A stretch of DNA of 64,000 nucleotides from Diploptera punctata (GCA_030220185.1 JASPKZ010004571.1:310001-374000), one strand, 5' to 3'. Positions 33,821 to 44,560 are shown, numbered from the stretch's first letter. Made by a program: numbers and translations. The notes: generated from the letters alone by a model not told the origin.

Positions 33821-34390
33821 TACTACTTCTGGATCTAAACATAGTAGATATCTAGGACCCAAATTATATAATGAATTAATTAGATCCAATCCAGAACTAA
33901 GTAAACTAAACACAGGTAGTTTTAAAAAAAGCAATTAAATTAATTATTTTTAATTAATTAAGTGAATAATATCAATCATTTGAATATTTTTAAAATAATA
34001 AATATAAAGCATCTATTTTTGCTTATATTAGACCTATTATAAATCAATATAGCCTATAACTAATTATTTTCTTCTGTATTGTTGGATATAATCCATTACA
34101 TTATATGATTTATATTATTGTATGTATATCATTCTCCATTCCATTAATTCTTTTGTTAGAATAAGTCTTATTTCCCCAATACATTATTATTTTTTATTTG
34201 TATGTGTCATAATTTATGTAAAAATGAAATTGGCCCCTAACTTTAAATGTACATATTCTATTGTTTGTATTATTCATGTAACTGAACTGCGCCCGAGCAC
34301 GAGCACTTGCTCATTCGGGTGTCAATACTGTGTATAACATTTATTTGTAAATAAAATTTATTCTTATTCTTATTCTTATTCTTATTCTTA
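33821..34390 (+). mobile_element. LINE 3' end with TTATTC-type tail
   Basis: The first 130 bp encode SRYLGPKLYNELIRSNPELS and LNTGSFKKAIKLII to a stop, the C-terminal tail typical of CR1/jockey-like LINEs. The 3' UTR ends in GTAAATAAAATTTATTCTTA and five TTATTC-type units. The tail differs from the ATT-tailed family, so this is a second LINE family. It lies inside the Helitron-like element. Confidence 0.75.
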
Positions 34391-34403
34391 TTTAATTTAT
34401 TTA

Positions 34404-34421
34404 GGCGTAGAAGCGCACGCC
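34404..34421 (+). other. Helitron-type 3' hairpin (H2)
   Basis: GGCGT, loop AGAAGCGC, ACGCC: a perfect 5-bp stem with an 8-nt loop, then GGGTATTAGCT. Confidence 0.8.
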
Positions 34422-34432
34422 GGGTATTAGCT

Positions 34433-34848
34433 GATAAGAAATAGAAAGTAAATGCATAAAAATGACTATATCAATTTAACTTACATCTTATAACATATAG
34501 AACACACAAAAATAAAGTAAAAAGGATAAAATTAGGGGGAAAAATATGTTCGTGAATAGACGGGTTTTAACCCATTCACCTCAGAAGACGAGTTCTGCCC
34601 ACTTATATTTGTGAACATGAACATGGCTCGATAAATCATACTCAGAAATAATTCTACTCTATTTTGTACAGAATAGGGCATAAATACCTGATGGTTTTAA
34701 ACATTATGTTAACATCGTGAGCTTGGAAAAGATATATTCAAGCCATGTTCCAATATATATAATGTCATGGACTTTGATATGACATGGTTCAGTAGCGGCT
34801 TCTATTGAATATAATCAACTTGATTACAAGCTCATCAACATTACAATA
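34433..34848. other. AT-rich sequence, nothing recognised
   Basis: No frame or repeat recognised between the two Helitron-like elements. Confidence 0.45.
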
Positions 34849-35287
34849 TCTTATACATAAAAATTAATGTTTGTTTGTTTGCATATTTGTTTGTTTGTTC
34901 GTACTTTATGCGCGGCCATACCGTTGATCCGATTGTGATGGGGTTTTTTGCAAAATGTTCAGGAGATTCCCGGGATGAACATAGGCTATAAGAGAGTTGC
35001 GATACTCTACTCCTACACCCTTAAAAATCGCCCTTTGTAGTGGAAAACGTGAAAAAAGTAGCTCTTTTGACGCTTAAATGGTTTAAGCTGCCTAAACCAT
35101 AAGAAATTCACAAAATTAATGTACACAGAATTGAATATCTCATAAAGCTCTACAAAAAAGTCCGTGACAGCATATGTTTATCTCTTACTCACAAAAACCA
35201 TTTTCGTCTTTCATTGATACCACGAGTCCCTTATCTCTTACGGATAACTCACAATAACCATTGTTGTCTTTCATTGATGCTAAGAGT

Positions 35288-35440
35288 CTCGCGCCGTAGC
35301 CGAGTGGTTAAAGCAAGAAGTTTTGGCGCAAAACTACGGGACTTACGCTGGTTCGAGTCTCTACGGGGAAAGAAATTTTTCTCATGGAAAGTAGGCCAGT
35401 ATGGGTCAGAAATGAAATCTAGCTAATAAAAAAAACTGTT
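35288..35440 (+). mobile_element. tRNA-derived SINE, family S1, short copy
   Basis: GCGCCGTAGCCGAGTGGTTA (box A region) and GGTTCGAGTCTC (box B), then GAAATTTTTCTCATGG and GGCCAGTATGGG as in the full copy at 4792-5137. It stops about 130 bp into the family, so its 3' part is lost. Confidence 0.85.
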
Positions 35441-35708
35441 TTGACTCACTCTCAACAATTTATCTATTTTTTTTTCACTCTAATATAATTGTTATATGAC
35501 GGTTCTTAACTTATTTGCAAAGGAGGGTACAATTCTAATGTTCATCACTATGTGACGTCATCATTCACACTTCTTGAGCCACAACAGAAGGCTGTAAGAG
35601 GTTTTCTTGCGAACTTATTTAATAATATCTAATTATGTCATAATTTCTTAATTTTATGGTAAAAAAGTAACATATTTTTATCGTCAGCCCATGAGAATTG
35701 AACGTTCG

Positions 35709-35726
35709 GGCAGGACAACGTCTGCC
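35709..35726 (+). other. Helitron-type 3' hairpin (H5)
   Basis: GGCAG, loop GACAACGT, CTGCC: a perfect 5-bp stem with an 8-nt loop, 13 bases before the end. Stem and loop differ from the other copies, but the geometry is identical. Confidence 0.75.
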
Positions 35727-35859
35727 GGGTACGATTAGTATGTTATAATATCCCTTGTTGTATTGAAAAATATACGTCATCCCTATCTCAAAACTGTAAA
35801 TAGTTATAAGTTGATTATTGGTATGAAAATCGACCTAAAAGAGCGTTCCTTACATACTT

Positions 35860-36300
35860 CTACTTCACTTCAAGGGCTAGGCAAATTGGCTGTTCTGTCT
35901 CACAGTTGTTCTGTCCATCTTTTCACTGGCCTTCCTACATTCCTTGAACCTCTTGGCTTGTGCTGCTTTTGTTAATCTTGTTACAATTATTCTTTCTACA
36001 TGCCTAAACCATTTATCTCTATATTCCTTGATTGTATCATTCAGTGGATACATATTTAACTCTGTTCTTATATCTTCATTCTTTATCCGATCCAATCTTT
36101 TGTTCTTCTAAGGAAGTTCATATCTACGTTTTGTATTCTACTTTGTAATTGTTTGGTCATTATCCAAGTTTCACTCGCATAAAGTAATGCAGGAACTGCC
36201 AATGTTTTATAAAACTTCAATCTAGTATCTCTTCTTGTTTCGTTCTTTAATGCTTTATGTACAGTTCCGCGTATCATTTGAAATTTCGACAGCTTCAAAT
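35860..36300 (-). pseudogene. RTE-like LINE fragment, 3' part
   Basis: Minus-strand frames at 36083-36298 (KFYKTLAVPALLYASETWIM, then MNFLRRTKDW) and 35877-36095 (RIKNEDIRTELNMYPLN, YRDKWFRHVERI) are consecutive pieces of one RTE post-RT tail separated by a frameshift. It abuts, head to head, the family A element that starts near 36345. Confidence 0.8.
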
Positions 36301-36344
36301 GTATGTTTCTTTCAGTTTACAAAAACTGATAGTAAAATTACAAC

Positions 36345-37421
36345 TCAAATAATTAAGAGGGAGAAGTTATATAGTATCCTGCTGGAGTTCGGAATTCCTA
36401 AAAAGTTAGTTAGACTTATACGAATGTGTCTAAATGGCTCAAAGAGTAGGGTGCGTGTAGGCAAACAGTTTTCAGACACTTTTGAAATCCAGAATGGGTT
36501 GAAGCAAGGAAATGCAGTATCTCCTCTACTATTTAATTTTGTACTAGAGCATGCCATTAAATCTTTAGAGAATGAGGAAGGCTTACAACTGAATGGTATT
36601 AATAAGCTCTTAGTTTATGCTGATGATGTAGTACTACTGGCCGATAGCGAGGAGATACTAAAGGCCAATACGCACACACTATTGAGTAACCTAAGAAATT
36701 GGGACTGGAAGTAAATATCAGTAATACTAAATATATGGTCACACGTATAAATTCAGTATATAATGGAAATGGACAGCTAAGGACAAATGAGGAAAATTTT
36801 GAGGAAGTGGCTGAATTCAAATACCTAGGAACAATAATCACAAATAGGAATGAGATGCACAAAGAAATTAAACATAGGCTCAATTCTGGAAATGCATGCT
36901 ATTATGCATTGCAGAGACTTTTGATGTCCCAACTCCTTTCAAAAAACGTTAAGCTGAAAATATATAAAACTATTATTCTACCAGTTATATTATATGGGTG
37001 CGAAACATGGACTCTTACTTTAAGGGAGGAAAGGAGATTACGAGTATTTGAGAATACAGTTCTTAGGAAAATTTTTGGACCAAAGAGAGATGAACAGACA
37101 GGTGAATGGAGAATACTACATAACACTGAACTACATGGTCTTTATAGGAAGCCAGATATAATAAGAACAGTTAAGTCTCGTAGACTGCGATGGGCAGGAC
37201 ATGTTGCGCGTATGGGGAATGAAAGACGTGCATGGAAACTTCTTGTAGGAAAGCCAGAAGGAAAACGCCCAGTTGGTAGACCAAGAATGAGGTGGGAGAA
37301 CAACATTAACTATGATTTGAGGGAAGTAGATTATACAGGGAATGATTGGAAAACATTGGCTCAGGATAGGGATGTATGGAGAGCTTGTGTCCGCGCGGCC
37401 ATGAACCTACGGGTTCGATAG
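36345..37421 (+). pseudogene. Family A reverse transcriptase, C-terminal half
   Basis: Frame 1 (to 36714) reads KLYSILLEFGIPKKLVRLIR, NGLKQGNAVSPLLFNFVLEH and the active-site YADD at 36616-36627; GNAVSP replaces the usual GDxxSP. Frame 2 (36699-37421) then reads FKYLGTIITNRNEMHKEIKH, ILPVILYGCETWTL, LRKIFGPKRD, RLRWAGHVARMGNERRAW and PEGKRPVGRPRMRWENNINY to the stop. One frameshift near 36705 is the only break. The endonuclease and first RT blocks are missing. Confidence 0.9.
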
Positions 37422-37442
37422 TGCCAGTGAGTAAGTAAGTAA
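36345..37442 (+). mobile_element. RTE-like LINE, family A (TAAG tail), best copy
   Basis: Starts inside the RT (AATTAAGAGGGAGAAG, shared with 56915) and ends CGATAGTGCCAGTGAGTAAG with four TAAG units. 5'-truncated. Family A has eight copies here: this one and those at 18632, 37470, 47117 (deleted), 49446, 56850 and 59207, plus the deleted 37.5-38.2 kb pair member listed next. All end in the same tail. Confidence 0.9.
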
Positions 37443-37469
37443 GTATAATTAATAGGCCTATTTGTAGGA

Positions 37470-38248
37470 CAACACGCACACACTATTGAGTAACACTAAG
37501 AAATTAGGACTGGAAGTAAATATCAATAAAACTAAATATATGGTCACACGTAGAAATACATTATATAATGGAAATGGACAGCTAATGACAAATGAGGGAA
37601 ATTTTGAGGAAATGGCTGAATTCAAATATCTAGGAACAATAATCACAAATAGGAATGAGATGCACAAAGAAATTAAACTTAGGCTCAATTAAGGAAATGC
37701 GTGCTATTATGCATTACAGATAATTTTGATGTCCCAACTCCTTTCAAAAAACGTTAAACTGAAATTATATAAAACTATTATTCTACCAGTTATATTATAT
37801 GGATGCGAAACATGGACTCTTACTTTAAGGGAGAAAAGGAGATTACGAGTGTTTGAGAATAAAGTTCTTAGGAAATTTTTTGGACCAAAGAGAGATGAAC
37901 AGACAGGTGAATGGAGAAGACTACTTAACAATGAACTAAATGGTCTTTACAGGAAGCCAGATATAATAAGAACAGTTAAGTCTCGTAGACTGCGATTGGC
38001 AGGACTGTGGCACGTATGGGGCAATGAAAGAGGTGCATGGAAGCTTCTTGTAGGAAAACCAGAGGGAAAACGCCCAGTTGGTAGACCAAGAATGAGCTGG
38101 GAGAATAACATTAACTATGATTTGAGGGAAGTAGATTATATAGGGAATAATTGGAAAGCATTAGCCAGGACAGGGATGTTTGGAGAGCTTATGTCCGCGC
38201 GGCCATGAACCTACGGGTTCGATAGTGCCAGTAAGTAAGTAAGTAAGA
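37470..38248 (+). pseudogene. Family A RTE, second head-to-tail copy
   Basis: It starts after the YADD region (GACAACACGCACACACTATTG) only about 30 bp past the tail of the previous copy and runs to GTGCCAGTAAGTAAGTAAGT. A stop at 37690 and a frameshift near 37715 break the frame; RLRLAGLWHVWGNERGAW shows a further local disruption. Two 5'-truncated copies in the same direction suggest either a preferred target or tandem duplication. Confidence 0.9.
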
Positions 38249-38884
38249 AGGCCTGCTTGTTCCAGAGGTTTTTGTCTATTATGATTTTTGATATTATGTG
38301 TTCATGTTTGCCTTACATACTAATTGTTAAAAATCTCCTGAAACTTTAAGTGGAGACTTTTTCTCCGTCTTAAAATTCTATTTCTCATCTGTATTTATTT
38401 TGGTCAAGATGTGAGCAACACCTTGTATTCTAATAATTGTGTTAAGCAACAAGTAATCACAGTACATAGGATTTAGGATACAGCGATTCATTATACAGTT
38501 GTCATTATCTAACTACTAGCTTTGAGAAGCTTTGATTTCCATGTTTACACAACAGGCTATCCTATTGAAAGCAATTTACCGTTCATAATCCATAATTAAC
38601 AATGAACACTCGATCATCCTGATAAATGTGTGTTCACAACATGCTAATAATTTAATATAATCTATGACAATAATAATACAAATTATGCAAATTTTGATTA
38701 CTACTATGCTATAGCCTCGGATATTTAGTTTATGCAGTAGGGCCTATGTATTTTTTATATACTTAGCTCACTATTTCAATTAATCTATATGAATATTTCA
38801 ATGTATTATAACCAATTTTCATTATCAGTAAAAATATTATATAGCCTATCGTAAAATGTGAGTAACAATAAAAATTAAAGAGTT
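38249..38884. other. AT-rich sequence, nothing recognised
   Basis: No motif or repeat seen. Confidence 0.45.
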
Positions 38885-39045
38885 AGGAGGTCAAAGAGCA
38901 CGCAGAATCTCCTGAGGATGTCTACCGCAGTAGTAGACGAAACGTTGAGTGTTAATAAAACCAAACCACGGCCATTTAGCCCGAAAGACATAAAATACAT
39001 GAATCAAGACACCTGCCGTGAAAATTTACAATTTTACAGAAAATG
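38885..39045 (+). mobile_element. Possible Penelope-like 3' end, divergent family
   Basis: CTGAGGATGTCTACCGCAGT followed by AGACGAAACGTTGAGTG has the layout of PLE 3' ends, where a GAxGATG word is followed 15-25 bases later by CGAAA. No coding remnant precedes it. Assignment rests on this pattern alone. Confidence 0.4.
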
Positions 39046-39264
39046 GACATTTTCTTAATTATTTTTAATGTCCCCAGTTTGTCCTTTTATACATTTCTGG
39101 TGTTCTCTCCTGGCATTGGCGTAATTGTAAACCATTTCTGAGGTTGGGGCGCCTGGAAGGCGGGGTTACGTTGCCCCGATGAAATTATGGGTGATGAAGA
39201 TGATAGTTGTTCGCCAGGAGATCTCCTAACTTTAATCTTAATCTAAGATGAATATAAATGATGA
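39046..39264. other. No family recognised
   Basis: Slightly GC-richer DNA with no readable frame. Confidence 0.4.
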
Positions 39265-39450
39265 TGATTGCGATGATCATATGATTTCGGGGACCGTTTT
39301 GGCCTTAAAGTTTTTTTTTTCTAACATTTGTCTTACAGGTGATGAAAAAGCCCGATAGAAACCTCACCCAGAAAAACTGTCCCGACCGGGGATCGAACCC
39401 GGGCCCGCTGCGTGAAAATGCAGCACGCTACATCGAGACCACAGCGATGG
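39265..39450 (-). mobile_element. SINE family S5, tRNA head and part of body
   Basis: The minus strand starts with a tRNA-like head: GTCTCGATGTAGCGTGCTGC (box A region) and CCCGGGTTCGATCCCCG (box B). The body then follows through GGTGAGGTTTCTATCGGG and ACCTGTAAGACAAATG to GGTCCCCGAAATCAT. The 3' third of the family is missing. Confidence 0.85.
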
Positions 39451-39491
39451 ACTTTTTCTTAAATGTTGTTATTCACATCCATACCAAAGAT

Positions 39492-39561
39492 CGCTGGAGG
39501 GAAAATTTTCTATAGGATCGTAACAGGCCTTGGCCTAATACTTGGAAGGAAGAAGAAGATA
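39492..39561 (+). mobile_element. RTE 3' terminus (GAAGAAG tail)
   Basis: GATCGTAACAGGCCTTGGCC and TAATACTTGGAAGGAAGAAG; a near-identical inverted match to 685-751. Confidence 0.8.
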
Positions 39562-39640
39562 GAGTGTGATGTGGAAAGAAACGGGAAGCTACCACACGTA
39601 TATATCCCTAGTAAAGCTGCAAACATGGCATGATGAGGTG
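39562..39640 (+). mobile_element. SINE family S5, 3' fragment
   Basis: GAAACGGGAAGCTACCACAC, TCCCTAGTAAAGCTGCAAAC and ATGGCATGATGAG match the S5 3' body at 14620-14690. It is separated from the S5 head at 39450 by an RTE terminus and lies in the opposite orientation. Confidence 0.7.
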
Positions 39641-39829
39641 GAGAATGCTGGGTTTGCTGTGAAATACCTGCTCTTGTGTACGTATTGGTGGGAATCTATG
39701 GGACTTTCAAGGCGTAAAATTTTAAGAGACCTACGTCTCGGCGGGGCAAGCAAATCAACGGGAAGTATCTTAATGTGGCTCACAGGTGAGCGACTAAAGT
39801 TTCCCTTTAGGGAGTTCTTTTAGGCATCC

Positions 39830-40553
39830 ACAGGTTCCAAGACTAGGTATTTCAGGACAGTTTTAAAACTTTGGGCTCCACAGTGATCAGAGTGTTTAGT
39901 AGCCTCTGCCCACTCCTGGAATCTCCTTCCTCAAGATATCAGGGGTTGCCACACACTTGGCACCTTTAAGTCACGCTTATACAGTTACCTGTTGTCTAAT
40001 AATTAATTTTTCTATATTAATTTAATTTTATACTATGTCATTAATCTTTTCCTCGTTTTTTTATATATCTTGTACATATTATATATTTAATTCGTTAAAT
40101 TTAGAGTAAATCAAAATACATTATAAATATTAATTGTATTGTATTCATATATATCATTTATATAAAAAAAAAGTAAAGTGATCCCACGACAGGCCTCAGG
40201 AGGCCCTTGGGGTAGTAGGAGGTTAAGGCTCCTACTTTTCTAGACAATCGGCACTTGATGCCAGCCGGCCGCCTTTACCCCCAGAACAAGCGTCTGGTAC
40301 TCATTTCCGTTAGAGGCTGAGTCGACCCCAGGACCATAGTGCCGCCAGAGGGTTTGGGTCAGTTTAAAAATCCTGACCTCACGGGGCTCGAACCCTCGAC
40401 CTTCCGGCTTGTAGCGCAGTGCCTTAACCACTACGCTACGGCGTGTCCCCATATCGTTTATATATATATATATATTGTAATTTAGATATAAACTATTGTG
40501 GAGTGGTAGACAAGGCCTTAAGACCTTAACTCTGCCAGGTAAAATAAAGCTAC

Positions 40554-40638
<85 letters not shown>

Positions 40639-40645
40639 GTGTTGC
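39830..40645 (+). mobile_element. CR1/jockey-type LINE, 3' end, with nested SINE
   Basis: The coding tail (39890-40005) reads SFVASAHSWNLLPQDIRGCH, then TLGTFKSRLYSYLLSNN and a stop. The 3' UTR is interrupted by a SINE (40166-40452) and ends GTGGTAGACAAGGCCTTAAG, TTAACTCTGCCAGG and a long ATT array (40553-40638). It matches the inverted copy at 41048-42180 closely. Confidence 0.88.
40166..40452 (-). mobile_element. tRNA-derived SINE, family S2
   Basis: The minus strand reads GCGTAGTGGTTAAGGCACTG (box A region) and GGTCGAGGGTTCGAGCCCCG (box B), then a body of about 200 bp ending in a T-run. Imperfect target duplications ATATCATTTATAT and ATATCGTTTATAT flank it, inside the LINE 3' UTR. Only one copy is present. 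Confidence 0.88.
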
Positions 40646-40969
40646 TATTGCTATTGGTATCAGCAGATACTTCTGTTAGGCAATTTATCTGGGTAATGAG
40701 ATGATCAGCTAGCGGAGAAGGACCTAGCGAGCGAGGTTGAATTTTGAAACAGAGGGGAGTTTTGCCATACTTCTCGGTGACGCTGCGGCGGATGTTTCGG
40801 GGTTAACTCCAGTATTTTGCTGGGGTAACAGGAAAAACGCAGAAAACCTTGTTTAGAGTAGGTCAACTGCGGTTCGCTCTCTTGATGACAGCTATTGGTG
40901 CTGTCCAGTGTGCTGTATTCTGGGACTTATTGTACGTCCCTTTGTCGGCGAATTCGCGTGTATATTCAG
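40646..40969. repeat. Unclassified repeat, part shared with 42.7 kb
   Basis: The last 70 bp (GGGACTTATTGTACGTCCCT, GGCGAATTCGCGTGTATATT) recur at 42780-42826. GTAACAGGAAAAACGCAGAA at 40826-40846 resembles 49908-49925. The block is GC-richer than its surroundings and appears to be made of repeat pieces I cannot name. Confidence 0.5.
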
Positions 40970-40975
40970 TAATAA

Positions 40976-41034
<59 letters not shown>

Positions 41035-41062
41035 TTAATAATAATAATAATAATAATAATAG
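40970..41062. repeat. (AAT)n microsatellite at LINE tail
   Basis: The complement of the ATT tail of the minus-strand LINE that follows, with two imperfect units. Confidence 0.95.
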
Positions 41063-41163
41063 CTTTATTTTACCTGGCAGAGTTAAGGCCTTAAGGCCTT
41101 GTCTACCACTCAACCAGGTTTAAAAAAATACAAACAAAAAAAATAGTCTTAAATCTAAATTAC

Positions 41164-41200
<37 letters not shown>

Positions 41201-42180
41201 AACGTTTACAAGTTATGAATACAATACAATTAATATTTACAATGTAATTAGATTTACTCTAAATTTAACGAATTAAATATATAATATGCACAAGATATAT
41301 AAAAATCGAGGAAAAGATTAATGACATAGTATAAAATTAAATAAATAGAGAAAAATTAATTATTAGACAACAGGTAACTCTATAAGCGTGACTTAAAGGT
41401 ACCATGTGTGCGACAACCCCTGATACCTTGAGGAAGGAGATTCCAGGAGCGGGCAGAGGCTACTGTGAAGGAAGTAGAATAAGAGGAAGTGATATGAAGA
41501 GGAATTGTTAGCGACTGCTGTATTGTGACCTAGTGTCAATATTGTGGTAAGAGGATAACTTCTCAAATCTGGACGCCAGGTAAGTAGGGATGTAGGAATT
41601 CAGAAGCTTGAAAAGTAGTGAAAGAGAGTGCAATTTACGTCTGTCAGTAAGACGGAGCCAAGAGAGGTTATTAAAGTGTTCGGAAATATGGTCATAACGG
41701 CGGATATTGAAAATGAATCGAACGCAAGCATTATGAACACGCTGCAGTCTCTGCGGCAAGTCATAGCTTAGATCATTATATATAATGTCACAATAATCGA
41801 AGTGTGGTAACACAAGATTCTGCACAAGGATTTGTTTTAACGAAACTGGGAGAAAATTCTTTAAACGTCTAAGATAATGTAAGATGGAGAAAGTCTTTTT
41901 ACATATGTGTTTCACTTGTGTTTGCCAGGTTAAATTTGCGTCTAGATGTAGTCCAATATCTATTACTGAAGAAGAATAAGGGACAATTATATTATTTATA
42001 GTAATGTTTGGAAGTGTAGATATGTCAAAGGTTGTAAGCAGTCTTTGTTGTCCCATTAGAATTACTTGTGACTTGTTAGGATTTAGATTTAGACCGATAC
42101 TTGAAGACCAGTTAAAGATGGATATGAGATCGTCATTCATTTTCGTCAAGCTGTTATAGAGAGAATGAGGAGGTGAATGT
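41048..42180 (-). mobile_element. CR1/jockey-type LINE, RT C-terminus and 3' UTR
   Basis: A minus-strand partner of the LINE at 39830-40645, with the same end signature (GGCAGAGTTAAGGCCTTAAG read in reverse) and an AAT tail on the facing side. It reaches further 5', into the RT domain. An (AT)n tract lies at 41163-41200. Confidence 0.9.
41508..42149 (-). pseudogene. LINE reverse transcriptase C-terminal domain
   Basis: A 213-codon frame starting beyond the RT active site: IFNWSSSIGLNLNPNKSQVI, YSSSVIDIGLHLDANLTWQT, LPHFDYCDIIYNDLSYDLPQ, RVHNACVRFIFNIRRYDHIS and LNSYIPTYLASRFEKLSS. The order is the RT thumb and C-terminal region of CR1/jockey-type LINEs. A frameshift at the end (41510) cuts off the last 50 residues, which continue in another frame with VASARSWNLLPQGIRGCRTH. 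The palm domain is missing through 5' truncation. Confidence 0.88.
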
Positions 42181-42399
42181 AGGTAATGGGCTTAGCTAGT
42201 TGACCCTAGCCTACACGGCGGTTTATTAGGGGATTGATTTAAACAATGGATATTTGTAATCAAAGCGGATAGGTCTCGCTTGATTAGGGCATCGGAAACA
42301 GTGTCACTGAAGAGCTCGGCTCCATTTAGGACCAGGATGAGCCACTTCAATCTGCGCTGACCTTTCTTTCCTTGCTTTCTCCATGCTGAGCACTATGGT

Positions 42400-42670
42400 C
42401 AGTTTAATTCGTCGAATATGTTTCGATGAATAGTACGTCATTGCGGAAGGTGTCGTAGATTGCGTACCGTTCGGTTTTCGTGTTCAATTATGTTTTCGAA
42501 CATCGTAGTAACCGTTCTCTTATTATGGTATCAATATAAGACACCTTGGTGGCCAAATGCATCTCTGTTATCCTTGTGTAACGCGGAGCCGAAAAGATAA
42601 TTTTCAGGCTTCTATTTTGTATTATTTGTAGTTTCTTTCTTGCTGTGGTCGTATCCTGAAATCCATCCGG
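42400..42670 (-). pseudogene. Jockey-like LINE C-terminal remnant
   Basis: The minus strand reads ARKKLQIIQNRSLKIIFSAP, RYTRITEMHLATKVSYIDTI, then (after a stop) YDTFRNDVLFIETYSTN. The K(L/I)QxIQN...R...APRY block is characteristic of Jockey-type C-termini. It is a different family from the neighbouring LINE at 41048-42180. Confidence 0.6.
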
Positions 42671-42827
42671 CCTTTGTTTTGAGATGAATCAGTAATAATA
42701 ATAAATGTCCCCTGACCGTGTTACGAGCGCTGTGCAGGGTAAGGATAAGGACTGGGCTGTTGTCTCAGTGTGCCGTATTTTGGGACTTATTGTACGTCCC
42801 TTGTCGGCGAATTCGCGTGTATATTCA

Positions 42828-43275
42828 GAGCACAATTAAACGCACGTTATTGAATAAGACTAGAAAAGAAACTATTTTGCAGTTTTACAAAGTATTGGCA
42901 GTTCCATCTCTTATCTATGGATGTGAAACCTGGACATTAACGAAGGCAGATAGTAAACAAATAGAGGCTGCTGAAATGAAGATGTTGAGAGCAATAGCAG
43001 GATACCAAAGGACCGATAAAAAGAAAAACAAAGATATAAGAACAGAACATAATATATTTAATATCTGTGAAATAATAAAATAGTATCAAAAGATTTATCT
43101 TCAGCACGTATTACGAATGAATGAACAGCGCATACCAAGAAGAATGTATAATTATAAACCAAAAGGGAGAAGAATGTTGAGGACCATTGAAGAGATGGAA
43201 GGACCAATTCGACCTATAATGAGATCGGAACAGGTCATTGCGCTTAATGCTTGTTGTTGATGATGATGATTGTAG
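42828..43275 (+). pseudogene. RTE-like LINE, 3' part
   Basis: It reads TRKETILQFYKVLAVPSLIY, GCETWTLTKADSKQIEAAEM, LRAIAGYQRTDKKKNKDIRT, then after stops HVLRMNEQRIPRRMYNYKPK. It ends GTTGTTGATGATGATGAT. Close to the minus-strand copy at 6905-7330. It is preceded by the 47-bp block shared with 40920-40968. Confidence 0.85.
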
Positions 43276-44145
43276 TTTCTTTTTGTGGCATTTCACAAGG
43301 ATACTCAGAGATTCGCAGCTGTACAATGTCAACTCCGAAATATGGCATAACCAAATTATAAACTTATCTCCTAAGGAAGCTGGAATCTTGAATTTTCTTC
43401 ATCGCATTGATTTCCAAACGAAATTGATCCAGATCAAACCCGAAACTTCAGAATCATGTTTGGATGCAATATTAACATACACAAGAAAACGTTCAGCTCG
43501 TTAATAATGCAATGGAGTTGAATAAAATAAAAGCATTTTTAATGCTGGGTTAACTGATTGTGAGTTTTGTTATTAAAACAAAAGGTGAGACTTTTTTTTT
43601 TTGCTGGAGACGGAGGATATTTTTCTAATTTCTGGAAGAGCTGTTTAAGGATGGGGAATGTGGACGGCGTGTAAAAGGGAAAAGCAGAAGAGACTCGTCA
43701 ATAATTGAGCGGGTGAGATTTTTTTTACCCCTTTTGCTGGAGTTGTTCATTGTAAACAACTAGACCAGACCAACTTGTGTTTCACTTCTCTGGCTAACGC
43801 TTCCAACACAAAACTGTATCTACATTTCTCACACCATCCTCTTTTTGCACTCTGCCCTATTCCTTTGTGTCGGAAACGAAATTAACGACTGGTTAAGTTC
43901 ATGCATACCATTTCCACAGACTTCTAAATTTGAATAAATTAGATCAAAATAAAAAATCGAAAGTCAATCCCATATTATTTATCACGAAATCCAATCGTAA
44001 CATCATGCCTCTATAATAGAAGAAAAACTTCAAACTAACTTACAAGTTAATTGTACAAGAAAAAGTAACTCAAAAAAATACCAAACTGCATTTAAACTAA
44101 GTTAAATATATAAAATTTAATTTAGTCTATATAAACAATATAATC
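43276..44145. other. No family recognised
   Basis: A plus-strand frame (43238-43504) is partly outside the RTE tail; its end (GILNFLHRIDFQTKLIQIKP) matches nothing I know, though an AATAAA lies at 43523. Probably not a gene. A poly-T run lies at 43590-43602. Confidence 0.35.
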
Positions 44146-44448
44146 AAATGAGATACCTTCGGAGGACTGCAGGATACACACTACTAGATCACAAAAAAAA
44201 ATGAAGACATCTTAGAAGAATTACACATGGAATCTTTAGAAAACAAAATTTCCGATTATAAGTCAAGATGGATGCAACATGTCCATCGAATGGAAGATCA
44301 CAGAATATCCAAACAAATGTTAAGATATCAACCTGCAGGAAGAAGAAGACCAGGACGTCCATTCAAAAGACTTTTGGATGGTGTTTCTCTTGAGGCCGAA
44401 ACAGGTCAACAAATGGCCTAAATTCATGAATGTACTATGGTGTGATGA
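44146..44448 (+). pseudogene. RTE-like LINE, GAT-tailed family, short copy
   Basis: It starts at ATGAGATACCTTCGGAGGAC and ends at GAATGTACTATGGTGTGATG. The frame at 44227-44421 reads HVHRMEDHRISKQMLRYQPA and GRRRPGRPFKRLLDGVSLEA. The A-run before it is 9 long, against 7 in the copy at 14.1 kb. About 95% like the 53-kb copy. Confidence 0.88.
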
Positions 44449-44560
44449 AATAATATAATCAAGACTTTAAAAGAAAACAATATAATGGTTAATATAATTA
44501 CGGTTTTTATGGAGTTTATCGCGGTCCTTGAAACAGACTCTGAATTGGAATTCTTACTAA

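Larger units (their letters stand above)
33310..34432 (+). mobile_element. Helitron-like element with nested LINE
   Basis: The 5' end TCTATATATGTAAAAACG follows an A. The next 430 bp follow the same order as the other copies (CATCTGATTGTGATGGAGCT, TTTCCCGGGAAGAATTTAAG, AGTCCGCGACAGCATATG). The 3' end has hairpin H2 (34404-34421) and GGGTATTAGCT. A LINE 3' end occupies 33821-34390. No coding capacity of its own. Confidence 0.75.
34849..35739 (+). mobile_element. Helitron-like element with nested SINE
   Basis: The 5' end TCTTATACATAAAAATTAATG follows an A, with TTTG repeats behind it. The 3' end has hairpin H5 and GGGTACGATTAGT. The 5' 300 bp match the copies at 16.7 and 33.3 kb. About 60 bp are tandemly duplicated at 35188-35290 (TTGTCTTTCATTGATGC and TTCGTCTTTCATTGATAC). 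A SINE lies at 35288-35440. Confidence 0.75.

Noticed and set aside
39830..42180. One composite transposon with inverted ends
   Set aside because: The arms are two independent LINE 3' ends with their own tails, unequal 5' truncations and no shared outer duplication.
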